From positions 1,991,893 to 2,055,892 of the forward strand of contig NW_003101681.1 of NCBI RefSeq assembly GCF_000003855.2: a stretch of DNA of 64,000 nt, given 5' to 3'. This DNA is from Blastomyces gilchristii SLH14081. Taxonomy: Eukaryota; Ascomycota; Eurotiomycetes; Onygenales; Ajellomycetaceae. The notes beneath the pieces were generated by a model. It saw only the letters and a program-made list of their open reading frames with translations. It did no database searches and was not told the origin of the DNA. The stretch's first letter is position 1. Every line of letters begins with the position of its first letter. Shown here piece after piece: positions 1-12,028 of this stretch. The translations under genes were made by a program, and so were the position numbers.

Positions 1-2744
1 ACTTTATTGTCCGCGTCGACAAATGCCTGTATCATTTGGGGTTCAGCGTTAGACTTTAATAAACACTTACGTATGAAAAAGAAAATAATAATAAAAAAAT
101 AATAACAAATAAATAAAGAGGATAACTCACTTGTAGTTGTGGCGGAAGAGGCCCCTCCTTAAAGTTGACCGCATTTTCGTTCGCGTATACAAGCAACACA
201 GAACGAGCCTCTTCTTTCGCAGCGCGAAGCACCTCTATTTCTCGGACAGGCCGCACCGTATACCCGGCCACATCCATATTGGAAGGCAAAGGAACCCTTG
301 GTTTCCTTAGTTCCTGGGGGATAGCTGAACATTGATGCAACGAAGGCACCACAGGAGTCTGCGTAGATTCTGCGTGCCGAGCTGTGGCATCATCAACGGA
401 AAAACTGATTCGCCACCACTGCCACTCATCGGGCGCTGAGTTCGTAGAACTGCGCTCGTCGGTTCCTTCAATGCTCATCTCACGCCGTCTTAATACGTAC
501 GTAACATGAGGATGGGTACAAACGCCCCGCAATGTGTATTTGTTATGTGGTGGTTTTGCTGGGTCGTTAGACGCGGTGGTAAGCTCTTTCGAATACCGCC
601 TTAATGCCTCGAGGGCCTGCACTCTCCTCTCCTCTAACGCTGTAGCTAGTATTAGTAAAATGGTTAACATTTTTGGAAGGGTGAAAAATGTTCCATACAT
701 CGTAGTTTCTGATCAATCTTTTCCGTGAGAGCCTTCAGTTCTTTAGTGAGATTCATAGCAGCCTCATGGGACACGACGGTTTGTTCCTGCATCTCTGGAT
801 CCCCAACAGACCCATTTACGAGGTTGTTCCGCGACGCGACTTGCAGTGCACTCACGGCTAAATCAAAAGTATTTCTGGTCTGGGATGTTGAATGGTCAAT
901 CGTTGATGCCGAGAATAGTCGCATCAGATGCTGCAGTTTATCGACCTCCACACTGGTCTCAATTCTGCGCTTGCGAATCTCGCGCGAGATGTCCCTACAC
1001 GCTTCCATATATCTGTCCGGGTACCACACAGCAGGGATCTTAACATCGACGGATTTCTGCGTGTCCGTAGAGTTCAACTGCAGAGTAAACACTTCCCCAA
1101 TACGATCTAGCCATATATCATCAAGTTCTGAGTCTGCCGAATCTTGCCACATTGAAATATCGATAGCATCGTACAGCGTTTCCACGAGGTCTGAATGAAC
1201 GGGAAGTTCCAACGCCAAGAATTCTTTATCAATCGGTTCTTCATCCACAGAAAGCGGCCGTTTATAGGCCAATGATGAAAAAATTGTAGCTAGCTGGTTA
1301 TTCGGCGTTGCTGCGACGGCAGCCCGTTGCCACGACTCCAAAAATTGACCAACATTGTATTCAGTGTTCCAGCTCTGGATAGATTTAAGATTGGCAAGGG
1401 CATCGATGCTTCCAAATGCGCGATGTGTAGAATCCAAAAACGTCATGAGTCTCTGCACTTCGAGTAAAACGTCATCGTGCCCACTTTCATCCATATAACC
1501 ATCGTCGGCGAGAGTCACCAAGCTAGGAAGATTAATAGGTTGTCCATTCCACCACTGCGGGTCACTACCATAGTCATCGATGACCTTATCCCGAAGCAGC
1601 AGAGCTTCCCTCGCTAGCGGAATTGAATGGAGAATCGTAAGGAAGCCCGCTAGGTAATCTGCCTCGTCTGAAGGGCGAAGGAACACAGGTTCATTACTGA
1701 CCCTCATCCGCTCCTCCGGATCTGGATGCATACACACTTCGCGAGCAGCGGGCTCTAGAAGTGTCAAAGCCCAAGCAGTTTCTTCATAATGATTCTGGGT
1801 TGCCGGCGCTAGCTTGGTTTGATTAGTGTTGATAACACCGGTCTCCTGACCGCCGCCATCGATGGAAATATCACCATTACCACCGAGTTCTGCATTCAGC
1901 GACAGAGCCACCGCCCTTTGGAGTTCGTGCTCCTCCTGCTCCGCAAGAGACATATGCTGACTTGGACCCGTCCCCGCTATAACACTAGTCAGAACCTTGA
2001 CCAACATTCTACGGACAACGAACTTTTCGACAACTTACCAGCAGGTTTATTCAGCAGGCCTTCGATCGGTTGGCCTACCTTGGCTTCATCAGTGCGTTCG
2101 CGAGAGCCTATTCTGGATGGGGGTCGTGAAGGAGCCGTTCCATATCCAACGGGATGAACCGGATCGGAGTCGATTCTAAATGCTAGCAACATATATCAGT
2201 ATGCGCTTGGTAGATCGCCTAGCCAGGAATACGATATCCCATCGCTTGCGGAACGTAGCCATATGAACTCACAATGGATATTTTGATTCTGATACCCATA
2301 TCCCTCCTGTTGGCTGGAAGGTGGCATAGGCCAAGCTACCGTTGGCTTGATATAAACATCAGTCAACAACTATCTCTAAACCAACAAGCTGCGAAGCTTG
2401 CAGAGTATACGAAGGATGCTCACTTCAGGCTGAATACTATCAGGGTTTTCGAAGTAGGCATTGATAGCTCTATTGGAATCGCGGTTATTTGCCTAGACAT
2501 ATCATATAGCGCCAAAGACCATACAACGTTAGCGATGATGTCCCACGAAAAACATAATTCACGGTTGGGGCAAGTGTAACGTAAACGAAAGATGGCAACG
2601 AAAGTCCGAAGAAGAGAAGGCATGGCAATCCTGGGATCCTATTTTACATACCTCGAGGAAAGCTACTGCCTTCTCGCGGGACGCATTGGTGAAAGATATA
2701 AAGTTCTCGATCGCATCTTCAGGCAAATCGACAGAGGTCATCAT
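1..2744 (-). CDS. UBA- and UIM-containing ubiquitin-specific-protease-like protein (3' end outside window)
   Basis: Seven exons can be joined in frame on the minus strand: 2744-2652, 2492-2424, 2345-2273, 2182-2039, 1976-699, 645-131 and 26-1, the last cut by the window edge. All introns are GT-AG. The ATG at 2744 was chosen because the upstream in-frame codon at 2753 is GTG. Exons 1-2 encode a UBA-like fold (PEDAIENFISFT, then AINAYFENPD). Exon 5 opens with a textbook UIM near residues 141-156 (EEHELQRAVALSLNAE). A USP-like region follows, ending in SVLLVYANENA, which resembles the last strand of the USP fold. The order UBA, UIM, USP is that of animal USP25/USP28. The expected Cys box (GNTCYxNS) is not seen: the aligned stretch reads EADYLAGFL, with Asp near residue 233. 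It may therefore bind ubiquitin without cleaving it. The domain reading is confident; loss of activity is inference. An alternative acceptor six bases downstream exists for exon 6. Confidence 0.82.
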
Positions 2745-3966
2745 CTCGGCCACTGGCTTCCGCGCAGTAACTGAGAGGGTGGTGCTTTCGGAGCAGTCTG
2801 CGGGTTAACTAGGCGGAACTGGAGCTTGCTCTTGGTGGGGAGATAGCTGGGGCTGCTGTTCTTGTTGCGGCGGCGGCCTAAGTATGCGGAGAGGTTCAAA
2901 GCAAAGCCAACATTCAGGCCAAACCCTTAGGTGCTAGCCGCGGGGCAGTCAGTGGTTTGAGAAAACTTAGTAAAGACTAACAGACATGCGCTTTATTTTC
3001 CTCATGGAGTATTGTCGGTTTGCTGTACAGTGCGCGCTGGGCTTGACTGGTTTGGGTGATTGTTTGCACACGGTTGATGGTGGTGATGTTGGTTTGAGGT
3101 GGTGATGATGAGCTCCGTCCGGACTTTGCTGCAGGAAGGAAGGGGAGCTCTGCCAAGAAACAGCCGATATGCGGTAAATAAAGAGCAAAACCAAACAATA
3201 TTCCCCATAGCCATGAGCAGGCAGCTTGCAAGGTGCCTTTGGCATGTTTCAGACTATCTAACTTTATCTAAATATTTATAAACCAGTAAATTGAAGGCAA
3301 AGGTTCATATAGGGAGGGGATGGTTCTCTTGAATGTTGCATCTAGAAGAAGCATTGATAAGGCCGCATGCGTTATTATATTTCCATCTTTCAGGGAAATT
3401 TCATCAGCAACAGATCCTGGTGTTAATAATCATTACTTTTTCGGGTACTTCTGCTAAATTTGTAGATATTAAGTATCAATATGGAGATATCTACGGAGTA
3501 GTTTAACTCAGTTATAACAATTCGGGCGGTCCTGTTTCAAACAAGTGCCGCCAGGGGCTCTTTTGGATCTTCCTTTATGTCGATAATCGCCTTCAGCAAT
3601 TGATACCTTCCAACCCCTGACGATTGTTTTGCACGTCCCCGACGGCTTTGACAAAGCCGTCCTTGGTTTCTCTCGTTTCATCAAACCTGATTTCCCATGT
3701 CGTAGCAAATGGATGAGAAACAATACATAAGAAAGATAAGGTCCCCGGAGAGAGAGAAAAAATACCCCGACAAAACATCATAGTCCTTGTACGAAACCGC
3801 CCAAGTTCGAAGCGTCAGAGGCATTACCAAATAAACAATACCATCCAACATCATATAGTATCAAACCCGCACCTTGGAAAGGATTCCGCCTATCGTATCA
3901 ACAAATCGGAAAATCTCAACGGGTAGAATTACCCATATCGAGTCAAAGACAGCCACATCAACATCA
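2745..3966. promoter_or_regulatory. Divergent intergenic region between the UBA/UIM gene and the SET gene
   Basis: This 1.2-kb stretch separates two genes transcribed away from each other and must hold both promoters. Short overlapping reading frames at 2967-3245 are composition-driven (His/Pro runs) and no domain is visible. A TACGGAGTA-type motif lies at 3492-3500. No clear TATA element or conserved regulatory site could be assigned. Confidence 0.5.
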
Positions 3967-5340
3967 ATGGCAAATGACAACCCGCCCCGGATAATAGGCA
4001 ATACCACCACTGAGGATGGACGGCAAAGATTCCAAGCGGAAAGCAGGGCAAAAATCTTGCTTCAAGCCCTATACCGCCAGATTAATCTGTGTGCCAATGT
4101 CCAATGGCTGAACTGCCCGTCTACTCGTTCGAGTCGGAGAGTACTGACTGACCAAAGGATATACAAAGCCAAGCGTAATCAGAACCATGCTGCGAAGGCT
4201 CTGGATATGATCATGAACTTCAATAAAGGCGGAAGAGGGCCACCAACCTTCGAGAGAGAGGCGTTTTCTCGCCGGCTCAGGAGACGCAAGAAGTCGAACA
4301 CACCGGAGAGACTCATGAGACTCCAAAAACGCCTGGTTAGTGTTTGGAAGAGCTTCAGTAAGGATCCAGAGGTGTTCTCAATATGTGCACGTACAATTGT
4401 GTTCAGGGGTGCCGCTTTGAAGGAAACAGATCTTGTGTGGGAGGCCTTCGAGAAGCTTCTGGAAGAGAATTTTGTCAGTATCCTGGCGTTTGCGCAGACG
4501 AGGCGCCTAGACACCAAAGACACCAAAGCCTTGCTCCCCTACGATGGCCCGATTCCAGGCCCTATAAAGACGGGAGGGAGGGATGTAGAGACGCTGCATC
4601 CGCACGAGATTGTGGTCAACCTCGAGCGCCAACATTTGGAACGACGTCGTTTCGAAAACAACTATCAAGAGAACATCGGGAATTACAAAATTCATCCGAC
4701 ATGTCAAGATGATCCAACGTTACGCCGGCCATCCGATGGAGAGTGCGACGTTTGTTCATCGGACACACTCTGTGACTGCACATATCCGCGATATCCCGCC
4801 TTATTTCTCGAGCTGATTGAAACTGCAGATGGTCGGGGGGTTGGAGTGCGAACCCTAGCTAAGTTCACCAAGGATACTATGTTAGGTGCCTTTATTGGAG
4901 AAATTTTATCCGAGAATGAAGGGTTGCAGTATGATCCAGTTTATTGCTTGAAGCTCGCGGCCAAGACTTCCAATACCGCGAGGGCAGTTATCTGTCCCAA
5001 ATGGTACGGCAATTGGGCTCGATTCGTAAACCACTCCTGTGAACCATCTGTAGAATTCCGCTCCCGCACGATTGGAAAACAAATATACATGATGATGGTG
5101 GCACTGAGAGACATCGAAGCGTTCGAGGAGATTACGGTCCACTACGGCAAACGGTACTGGAGAGAAAAGCAGTGTCTATGCAGGTCACGGGCGTGCAAAG
5201 ACAAAAAAAAACCGATACCTCAGGGCGAACCGCATCCGATACCAACCATGCCACCGAATAACCCTTATCGGAATTGGGAACTCAGGAGCGAGCACGGGTG
5301 GGCGGAGTGGGAAAGACTGTATCGGACGGAAAACTGCTGA
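3967..5340 (+). CDS. SET-domain protein, putative lysine methyltransferase
   Basis: This is a single-exon gene of 457 residues. The open frame extends upstream to 3874, but only through a TTG; the first ATG is at 3967, so that start was used. The N-terminal half (about residues 1-250) is basic and helical with no recognised domain. A Cys-rich segment (GECDVCSSDTLCDC) precedes the SET core. The core shows the SAM-binding GRGVGVRT motif near residue 290, RFVNHSCEPS near residues 352-361 (the canonical NHSC motif), and an EITVHYGKRYW stretch near residues 385-395 that matches the terminal ExTxxYG motif. After it comes QCLCRSRAC, which resembles a post-SET CxCx4C zinc site. Such enzymes transfer methyl groups from SAM to lysines of histones or other proteins; the substrate cannot be told here. 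It diverges from the UBA/UIM gene. Confidence 0.85.
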   Translation: MANDNPPRIIGNTTTEDGRQRFQAESRAKILLQALYRQINLCANVQWLNCPSTRSSRRVLTDQRIYKAKRNQNHAAKALDMIMNFNKGGRGPPTFEREAFSRRLRRRKKSNTPERLMRLQKRLVSVWKSFSKDPEVFSICARTIVFRGAALKETDLVWEAFEKLLEENFVSILAFAQTRRLDTKDTKALLPYDGPIPGPIKTGGRDVETLHPHEIVVNLERQHLERRRFENNYQENIGNYKIHPTCQDDPTLRRPSDGECDVCSSDTLCDCTYPRYPALFLELIETADGRGVGVRTLAKFTKDTMLGAFIGEILSENEGLQYDPVYCLKLAAKTSNTARAVICPKWYGNWARFVNHSCEPSVEFRSRTIGKQIYMMMVALRDIEAFEEITVHYGKRYWREKQCLCRSRACKDKKKPIPQGEPHPIPTMPPNNPYRNWELRSEHGWAEWERLYRTENC

Positions 5341-6314
5341 TCGGGATAAATATGATGACTAGGTACTATTATTATTATGAATTTATGAGAGGCGTTTTTG
5401 ATTGGAGAAAGCGTAGTTAGCTGTGGGCTCCCAGGGAGGCAAGGCCCTTTCCTTGCTGGTTGTTGTGGTCCTGTGTGTGGAGCAAAGTTTGTCTAGATAA
5501 GTTAGACAAGTGGATGGATAGATAAATAACTAACTTATGTAGATGGATGGATGGAAGAATGGAGGTTTTGAGGTTTCTCGGCAAACACTCTTTGGATGCC
5601 GGCAATACTGTATGGCGGCGAAGGGGCTCGGGATACGGTGTTTCTACTTTAACCAATAAACTGGGTGTTGTATAAATAATGAGCTTAATGAGCTTGTCTG
5701 TGCTGCGTTTTATTCCCGTTGTTGCTATTAAAACGTAACTAGAAATGATACTGTAGGAGATAACTTACCGAAGCTTAGAAAAGAGATCGAGGCGGCAGGC
5801 GGTGATATTATTATCTCGCTGGTTGTGTCTTCTTCGCGTCTCCACAATCCCCCCATTTCGTTCACCAATGCCCCCCTAATCATAACCCAAGCTGTGCTCT
5901 GGACTGCGGGGAAAGACCAGAGCCACTGTCCACAGAAGAACAAGGGGTCGCCGGAGCACCGGAGGCATGAATGAAGGTCGGCGACACAGCCATGCCACAC
6001 AAACTTGCGTGAGAGCCGAGCCGCGCGCCGCCAGCAAAGGTGCATATATATCCCAAGAACAATACTCCTTCGCTACGACTGCCTTTTGTCACAGAGAAAA
6101 TTCGTACTGGGGTCTCTTGAGTACGCCTAACGGAGCTGCACAACAACATACTACCACAACCTCCCTTCCCGAGCGCGTTGCCTTTCCCCGCATATTTTGG
6201 CTGCCGCCGGAGCGTACACATACCCTGAACTCCCACGTCGGTGTATGATATGATAGCATTTCATTCACAAGTATCTGGTTCAGCATATACAGGCAGTTCA
6301 CATCCGTAAAAACA
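5341..6314. other. Intergenic: SET gene 3' flank and acyl-CoA synthetase promoter
   Basis: No gene is supported here. It contains a small GATG/GGAT-rich repeat around 5510-5555 and TGAG-rich sequence after the SET stop codon. The reading frames on both strands overlap each other, lack family features and are probably chance. The 3' part is the presumed promoter and leader of the gene starting at 6315. Confidence 0.5.
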
Positions 6315-9300
6315 ATGCGCGGGTCCTTGGTTTGGCGTCTTCCTTGCAAGGCAAGGGGGAGAATAGCCGGGTTCAGAGTTGGAGGTTATTGTCTCCAAGT
6401 GCAAAGGCGATCTCTCCTGACGACGAGCCATGCCAGGGGACCTTCAGAGGTTAGTAAGCCTGCTTAGCTGCTCTCTAGAGCATTTGGCTTCATTGCTTTC
6501 TATCTGGTCCTCTTTGTCTATGGTTAATTTTGATATTGTTTTTCAGCATCAGTACTAACATCATCACTGGCTGTTTTTCTGGCATGCCTTTCTATTCGTG
6601 ATTAGCCCCCATTGTTTGAGCAAACCGTTGGAGAACATTTCGCAAACGTTGTATCCAAATACGGGGACAGGATCGCGTTCGTTATCCCTCTACGACCCCC
6701 TGGCACGCATCATCCTATACTGATTGGTCCTATTTAGCGTCATATCGAGGCATCAGGCGCAACGGCTAACATATGAAGAGCTGGACCGCAAGAGCAATGC
6801 GCTGGCCCGCGGGTTGGCCGCAGGTGGGCTTTTGAAGGGTGATCGAGTAGCTGTTTCGTTGGGAAATAGTACTGAATATGGAATTGTATGATACGGATGT
6901 CAAAGCTCCTAGTATATGGACTACAGGTCAAAATGCTTACTGCGTTTAACCGATAGGTTATATATGCATTGTTCAAGCTTGGAGCTGTGCTGGTAAGAGG
7001 AATCTTACCCCGACAAGACAAACAGTTCCTTTTTGCGCGTTAACACGATTCGAAATGCTCTTAGGTTCCGTTGAATCCATCGTTCAACGTAGACCAGGTG
7101 GTCGCTGCCCTTAGCCATCTAGAAGCCTCTCACTTGATTATGAGCACAGAGGTAAACCTACCACGACGAGAACCGCGCTCTACTTTGCCCCTTCTTCAGC
7201 AAATAGTTCCTAACCTCCTTGCCTCAAAACTCGAGTCTCAAGCCATCCCTTCTCTAAAGAAGGTCATTCTTGTCGACAATGACGATGGACGCGTAGACAC
7301 CACATCTTTTAAATGCACAACTCCATTTTCTGCTCTATCTTCAGATCTCGCGCAAGATATGCTTCCCATAGCACAGCAAGGGCTTTCTCCACATGACGTC
7401 GTGAACATTCAATTTACATCAGGCACCACTTCAATGCCAAAGGCCGCCTGCCTAACTCACCGATCGATTCTAAATAATGGCGTCCAAATCGGTGATCGTA
7501 TGCTGCTCACTCCGAATGACATCATCTGCTGCCCACCACCCTTATTCCATTGTTTTGGAAGTATTTTAGGATACATGGCGACCGCGACCCACGGCTCAGC
7601 CATCGTGTTTCCTGCCGAATCCTTCAATGCCATTGCTACTCTCAAAGCAGTCCAAGAAGAGAAATGTACCGCTCTTTATGGGGTTCCTACGATGTTCGTT
7701 GAAGAGCTGGATCTCTTGGACGAGGGAAAGGTGCCATATGAAAGATTCCAACACCTACGAACAGGAATTGCAGCTGGCAGCAGTATCCCAGCAGAGTTAA
7801 TGAAAAAGCTCCACAAGACACTTAATCTAACGGAACTAACCATCTGCTACGGCATGACGGAAACCAGCCCCGTTTCCGCCATGACGACAACGGATGATCC
7901 CATTGAAAAGAGAATCTCCAGTGTTGGGCGCCTCATGCCCCATGTCGAAGCGAAAGTGGTGGACCCTCATGATAGAACGATAACGCTCCCAGTCGATACC
8001 AAAGGCGAGCTTGTCGTAAGCGGCTATCTCGTCATGAAGGAATACTGGGGTGCTCCAGAGCGTACAGCGGAGGTGATGGTGAAAGATGAGGAAGGGAAAG
8101 TCTGGATGCATGTAAGACTTTTGCGTAATAATACTAACATTATCATGGGGATATCTTCATCACAGCTATTTAACGTTCAACTAATGCCTTCCTGAATCTA
8201 GACTGGTGACGAAGCCTCAATGTCACCGGACGGATACATCTCAATCACTGGCCGGATAAAAGACTTGATCATTCGTGGTGGCGAAAATATCCATCCCTTA
8301 GAAATTGAAAACTGTCTCTTTGCCCATCCCAGCATATCAAGCGTTTCCGTAGTTGGAGTTCCAGATGACCGTTACGGAGAGGTGGTGGCTGCGTTTGTGG
8401 TTCAACGAGAAGAAGCAGAGGCGAAGATTACAGTGGATGAAGTCAAAGACTGGGTTCGAAAGAAGCTAAGCCATCATCTGGGTCAGTTTTCTGTTTTTTT
8501 ATTCTTTTTTTCAAAGAAAAAGAAAACCCCCCCTCTTTCTATTTGTTTTCCCTACCTCCCCCGTATAACGTCCCGAAACTGCTGCTACTCTCGTTTAGAG
8601 GCTCAATTCCATTATGAACCGTGGCTGTCTTGAATCCGGCCACGACTCTTTCAACAATATGACTCTGTTCCACGTTCCACGCCACTTCGTTGCCAATGAC
8701 TGGAATTGACCCATGAGGTGCGATATCATGGCCTGCTCCCGCAGTTTGCTGTCTTTTTACCGGCTGCCCAAATGCGCCAAGATTGTCAATTTTCAGATCA
8801 TCCGTTGCTTGTGGTGCTTGTTTTTCGGCACCGTCTTCTTCAAGAATGGTGCTCCCCCACAGCGAGGGGGTCATAGCTCCATTTCAGACCCAATCGTTAT
8901 CATCATGAGCCCTGGGGCTTTCCACACTACAAAAGCCTCCCTCGCATCTTCAGTTGCAGTCCCCCAGCTCCGCTACGCCTTTCGTATGTTTAACAAAAGG
9001 TTTTCGTGTTTCGCGGCACTTTTTCAGACCGAAATTTTCAATACAAGATAACATCAGCTGCAGCTTGTGTTTGACTGTTGACCAACAGGCTTCCCCGCCA
9101 CTATTCGCCCCAGAATTATCCCATATGCATTGACTGCACTTCTCTTTCCTTCTGGCCCGCTTAGTGGCCATGTTCCCTATCCCTCCCACCTTCAATCACG
9201 AGAACCTGGCGTCGGTTGATGTCGCCTGACTCCCTCTTTTTACGCTCCTTACTTGTTTTGAGCATTTTAAAGCCGGCCGTATCAGGGGCTCTCGATTCCT

Positions 9301-10012
9301 TCTCCTCTTCCCTTCGTATGGCAGCGGATATGTCAGTTCGTTCTCGTCCAAAAAGAAAACCACATATCCCACATCCTTCCCATTCCCAACATCATAATAT
9401 CTTCAGGCGTTGGTTGGCAGTTACAGCGTGTCCAGATTGTTGTGGAATTTGTAGCAGAAATGCCGGGTCCCCTCTCTCCCTCCCCCACGCTTTGGCGCCC
9501 CTGCGATGCCTTTCTACATCTTCAACTCCAGCCAGTCGGTTCCAGTCAGCCAGGCCCATTATTGCACTCCTCTCACCGCACTTTCCCATCGCTTTCCCCC
9601 TCCTTGCATCCACTTACGTGACTTACCGCTCAATTTCTCCTGCCATTCTCAATTGCATTACTGCATTCCATTACTATCCCCCCAGAGCAGCTTTTTTTTT
9701 TTTCCCTTGCAACGGAACTGTTTCCCTCAGCCTGGTTCCAGGCAGAACCTCTGGCAACGAAGCAGCAAGCCAGCACCGATAACCCACCACCCCTCCCAAA
9801 TGGAGGGACAAGACGTGCTAGTATCCTGTGAAAAATCAGAAAGAATATCAACTAACCCAAACCTCCCCCCCCTCATTCTTTGTGCACATACAGTACCAAA
9901 ACACGTTTTCCTCCTGAACGACGCAACCGAGTTTCCCAAGACGGCAACCGGCAAGATTCAGAAATTCAAGCTTCGTGAGCAGGCCATTTCCCTGCTGCAG
10001 GGCACAGAATGA
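6315..10012 (+). CDS. Acyl-CoA synthetase (AMP-binding, ACSF2-like), probable mitochondrial
   Basis: Seven exons join in frame: 6315-6449, 6606-6676, 6738-6885, 6957-6992, 7065-8111, 8202-8481 and 9894-10012, about 578 residues. The enzyme activates a carboxylic (fatty) acid to an acyl-adenylate and then to acyl-CoA. Visible motifs are the AMP-binding P-loop FTSGTTSMPKA, PPPLFHCFG, the A5 motif CYGMTETSP, ISITGRIKDLIIRGGENIHP (hinge and C-domain) and the catalytic-lysine motif FPKTATGKIQK near the end. The N-terminus is Arg-rich and has few acidic residues (RRSLLTTSHARG), as in a mitochondrial presequence. Six GT-AG introns are needed; the second uses a weak donor (GTTCGT) chosen because it alone keeps VISRHQ in frame. 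The last intron is 1,412 nt, far longer than the other five (61-156 nt). The C-terminal exon continues the family alignment exactly, so it belongs to this gene. The substrate is not predictable. Confidence 0.85.
8482..9893 (+). other. Unusually long last intron (1,412 nt) of the acyl-CoA synthetase gene
   Basis: The donor is GTCAGT after codon CTG plus one base, and the acceptor is CACATACAG. The two exons rejoin as a contiguous C-terminal domain. The interior is T- and C-rich, with homopolymer runs near 8495-8530 and 9690-9705. No terminal repeats or transposon ends were seen. It may hide an inserted sequence or a small gene. Confidence 0.7.
8539..8874 (-). CDS. Hypothetical small ORF inside the long intron
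   Basis: An ATG-started frame of 111 codons lies antisense inside the 1.4-kb intron. Its product would be acidic to neutral with no transmembrane segment or known motif. Codon choice looks less biased than in the low-complexity frames nearby, and it would offer a reason for the long intron, but nothing else supports it. It may be chance. Confidence 0.15.
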   Translation of the reverse strand: MTPSLWGSTILEEDGAEKQAPQATDDLKIDNLGAFGQPVKRQQTAGAGHDIAPHGSIPVIGNEVAWNVEQSHIVERVVAGFKTATVHNGIEPLNESSSSFGTLYGGGRENK

Positions 10013-11402
10013 TGATCCGATGCGATCATAGGGTGAAATTTTTTGTGAGGAGTGATTTTTGCTACGATTCGTCAATTCAATTGATCTCGGAGATAAGCTT
10101 GGGTTTCTTTCTTCCGCGGATGCCTACACCGCAAGACGAACGAAGCGAATACGAACTAAGGCATCGATGAGTGGGTTGGACCTTCGATGGGCAACGACGC
10201 TTTTCTTGTCTTTGTCGTTGGGTAGTTGCATAATTATATTTTTCGTAGAGGATTTGCTACCATTTTTGTGAATATTCGCGTGAATATATATCTTCATCAT
10301 GTTCTTAAGACTCTTAGCAATTTTAGCCACGCTACCCTATCCTAACCATCGTCAATTAACTTGGATTTCATAGGCATTCTTATATTTCTTATAAACCGTG
10401 CTCGTGCATACTCAAAAAAGTTATACACAGATAAGATAGTTAGGTAAACGGACATACATACATCCGAGGTCACACAGAGAGTAAGTAGTATTAAGTAGTA
10501 GAACACATGCAAACCACATGGGATCATAAACATATATAAGAGAGGAGAAGTAGCGGAAAGTAGCTCGGGACAGCATGAAAACTTTTCGTTTCAAATGAAA
10601 ATGAACAAAAGAAGGGAGCTGGAGCACCCACCGTGGGTGTGGAAGCAAAAGTCTCAGCAAAAGAACAGCGGAGTATATTCAAATGACACCATGCAAGTTG
10701 CAACACGCAACACGCAACACGCATCACGCATCACACAGCTGCGGTTTCGTCTGCTCTTCTATTCTGTATTCTTTATTGCTTGCTGTCACGCCCGCAATCC
10801 CCAACCCCCTCCCCAACCCCCCAAAACTCTTCTCTCCATTTCTGCAGAATCTCCAACAGGTACCCGATGGGAAGCAAGGAGCCAGCTCTACGTCCCTCAG
10901 CGTCCACAGAGCACAAGCATGCCGACCATGATATATATATATATATATATGAATCCTAGAATCAAAAGAAAGTAGTCTGTCCGTCCGTCCGTCGACGAGA
11001 TTGGGAAGGAAGTCCATAGAGAGCCGGTCGGAATATGAGAATTCCTTCTTTTCTTTTTCCACCTTTGACTCTGCTTGGAAAGACGACCCGCACAATAAAA
11101 TATAAAATAAAAATGAGAAGGGAAATAAAAAAAAAAAAGGGAAAACCACGGAACAAAAACATAGGAGCCCGCAGCAAGCACAGACATGGCTATGTTTTCT
11201 TTTCTTTTTCTTTTTTTTTTCCCCAAATGCACGAGGAACCACGACATAGGGCGGGAAACAAGCATTTCGCATTCCTTGGCCCTTGTCAGCCAAGGATATT
11301 TTCTTTTCCGAGAGAGAGAGAGAGAAACACGGGGGGCCAGATAGGAAGATAGATTCCCGGCGTCGGAAGAATGAAAAAGAATTGATTTTGGGAAGGTGGT
11401 GG

Positions 11403-11452
<50 letters not shown>

Positions 11453-11994
11453 AAAAAATCCATCTTCTCTGCTAATCTAATCGATTAACTATTAACTATC
11501 TCTGAAAAACCCTTCGCATCAAGGACACAACAGCGGGAAGGAGAACGGGGAAAGATAATAATGAAGATGAAGAAGACGTCATCGGCCGTTTATCCATCCA
11601 ATGGATGGCATCCACGCCGGCCCGAAACAGAATCCGGGCGTTGTTGTTGCCAATAATAATTCTTAATTCTTCCCCGGAGCCTTTCTCCAAGGAGCAAGGA
11701 GATGATGGAGAGTGATTAATCAGATATATCTCTAGGCAGTGAGCGATGGATGAATATTAGAATATTATTGAATTCCGATGCCCATGAAAGAAAAGTCTAA
11801 TCCGGTGTCTGTACAGAGTTATGGTAACCTAAGTAAGGGCTTGTAATGCGTCCAGGATGGTGAGGATTGTGAGTGACAGACTCAGTTAGGTTCACAGTTT
11901 GAGTGAGTGAGTGGTTGCGGTGTTGGTGGTACAGATAGATTGTTCTTGAAACAAGCTCCCAGGGGACACATGTAAAAAATTAATTATACTTTAT

Positions 11995-12028
<34 letters not shown>

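Noticed and set aside
9219..9782. 188-codon plus-strand frame in the long intron
   Set aside because: The first codon of the frame is TTG, the sequence is Ser/Pro/His-rich with phenylalanine runs from homopolymers, and the frame overlaps another open frame.
10897..11463. 188-codon minus-strand frame beginning with a Phe run
   Set aside because: It arises from the 48-base A run and nearby simple repeats.
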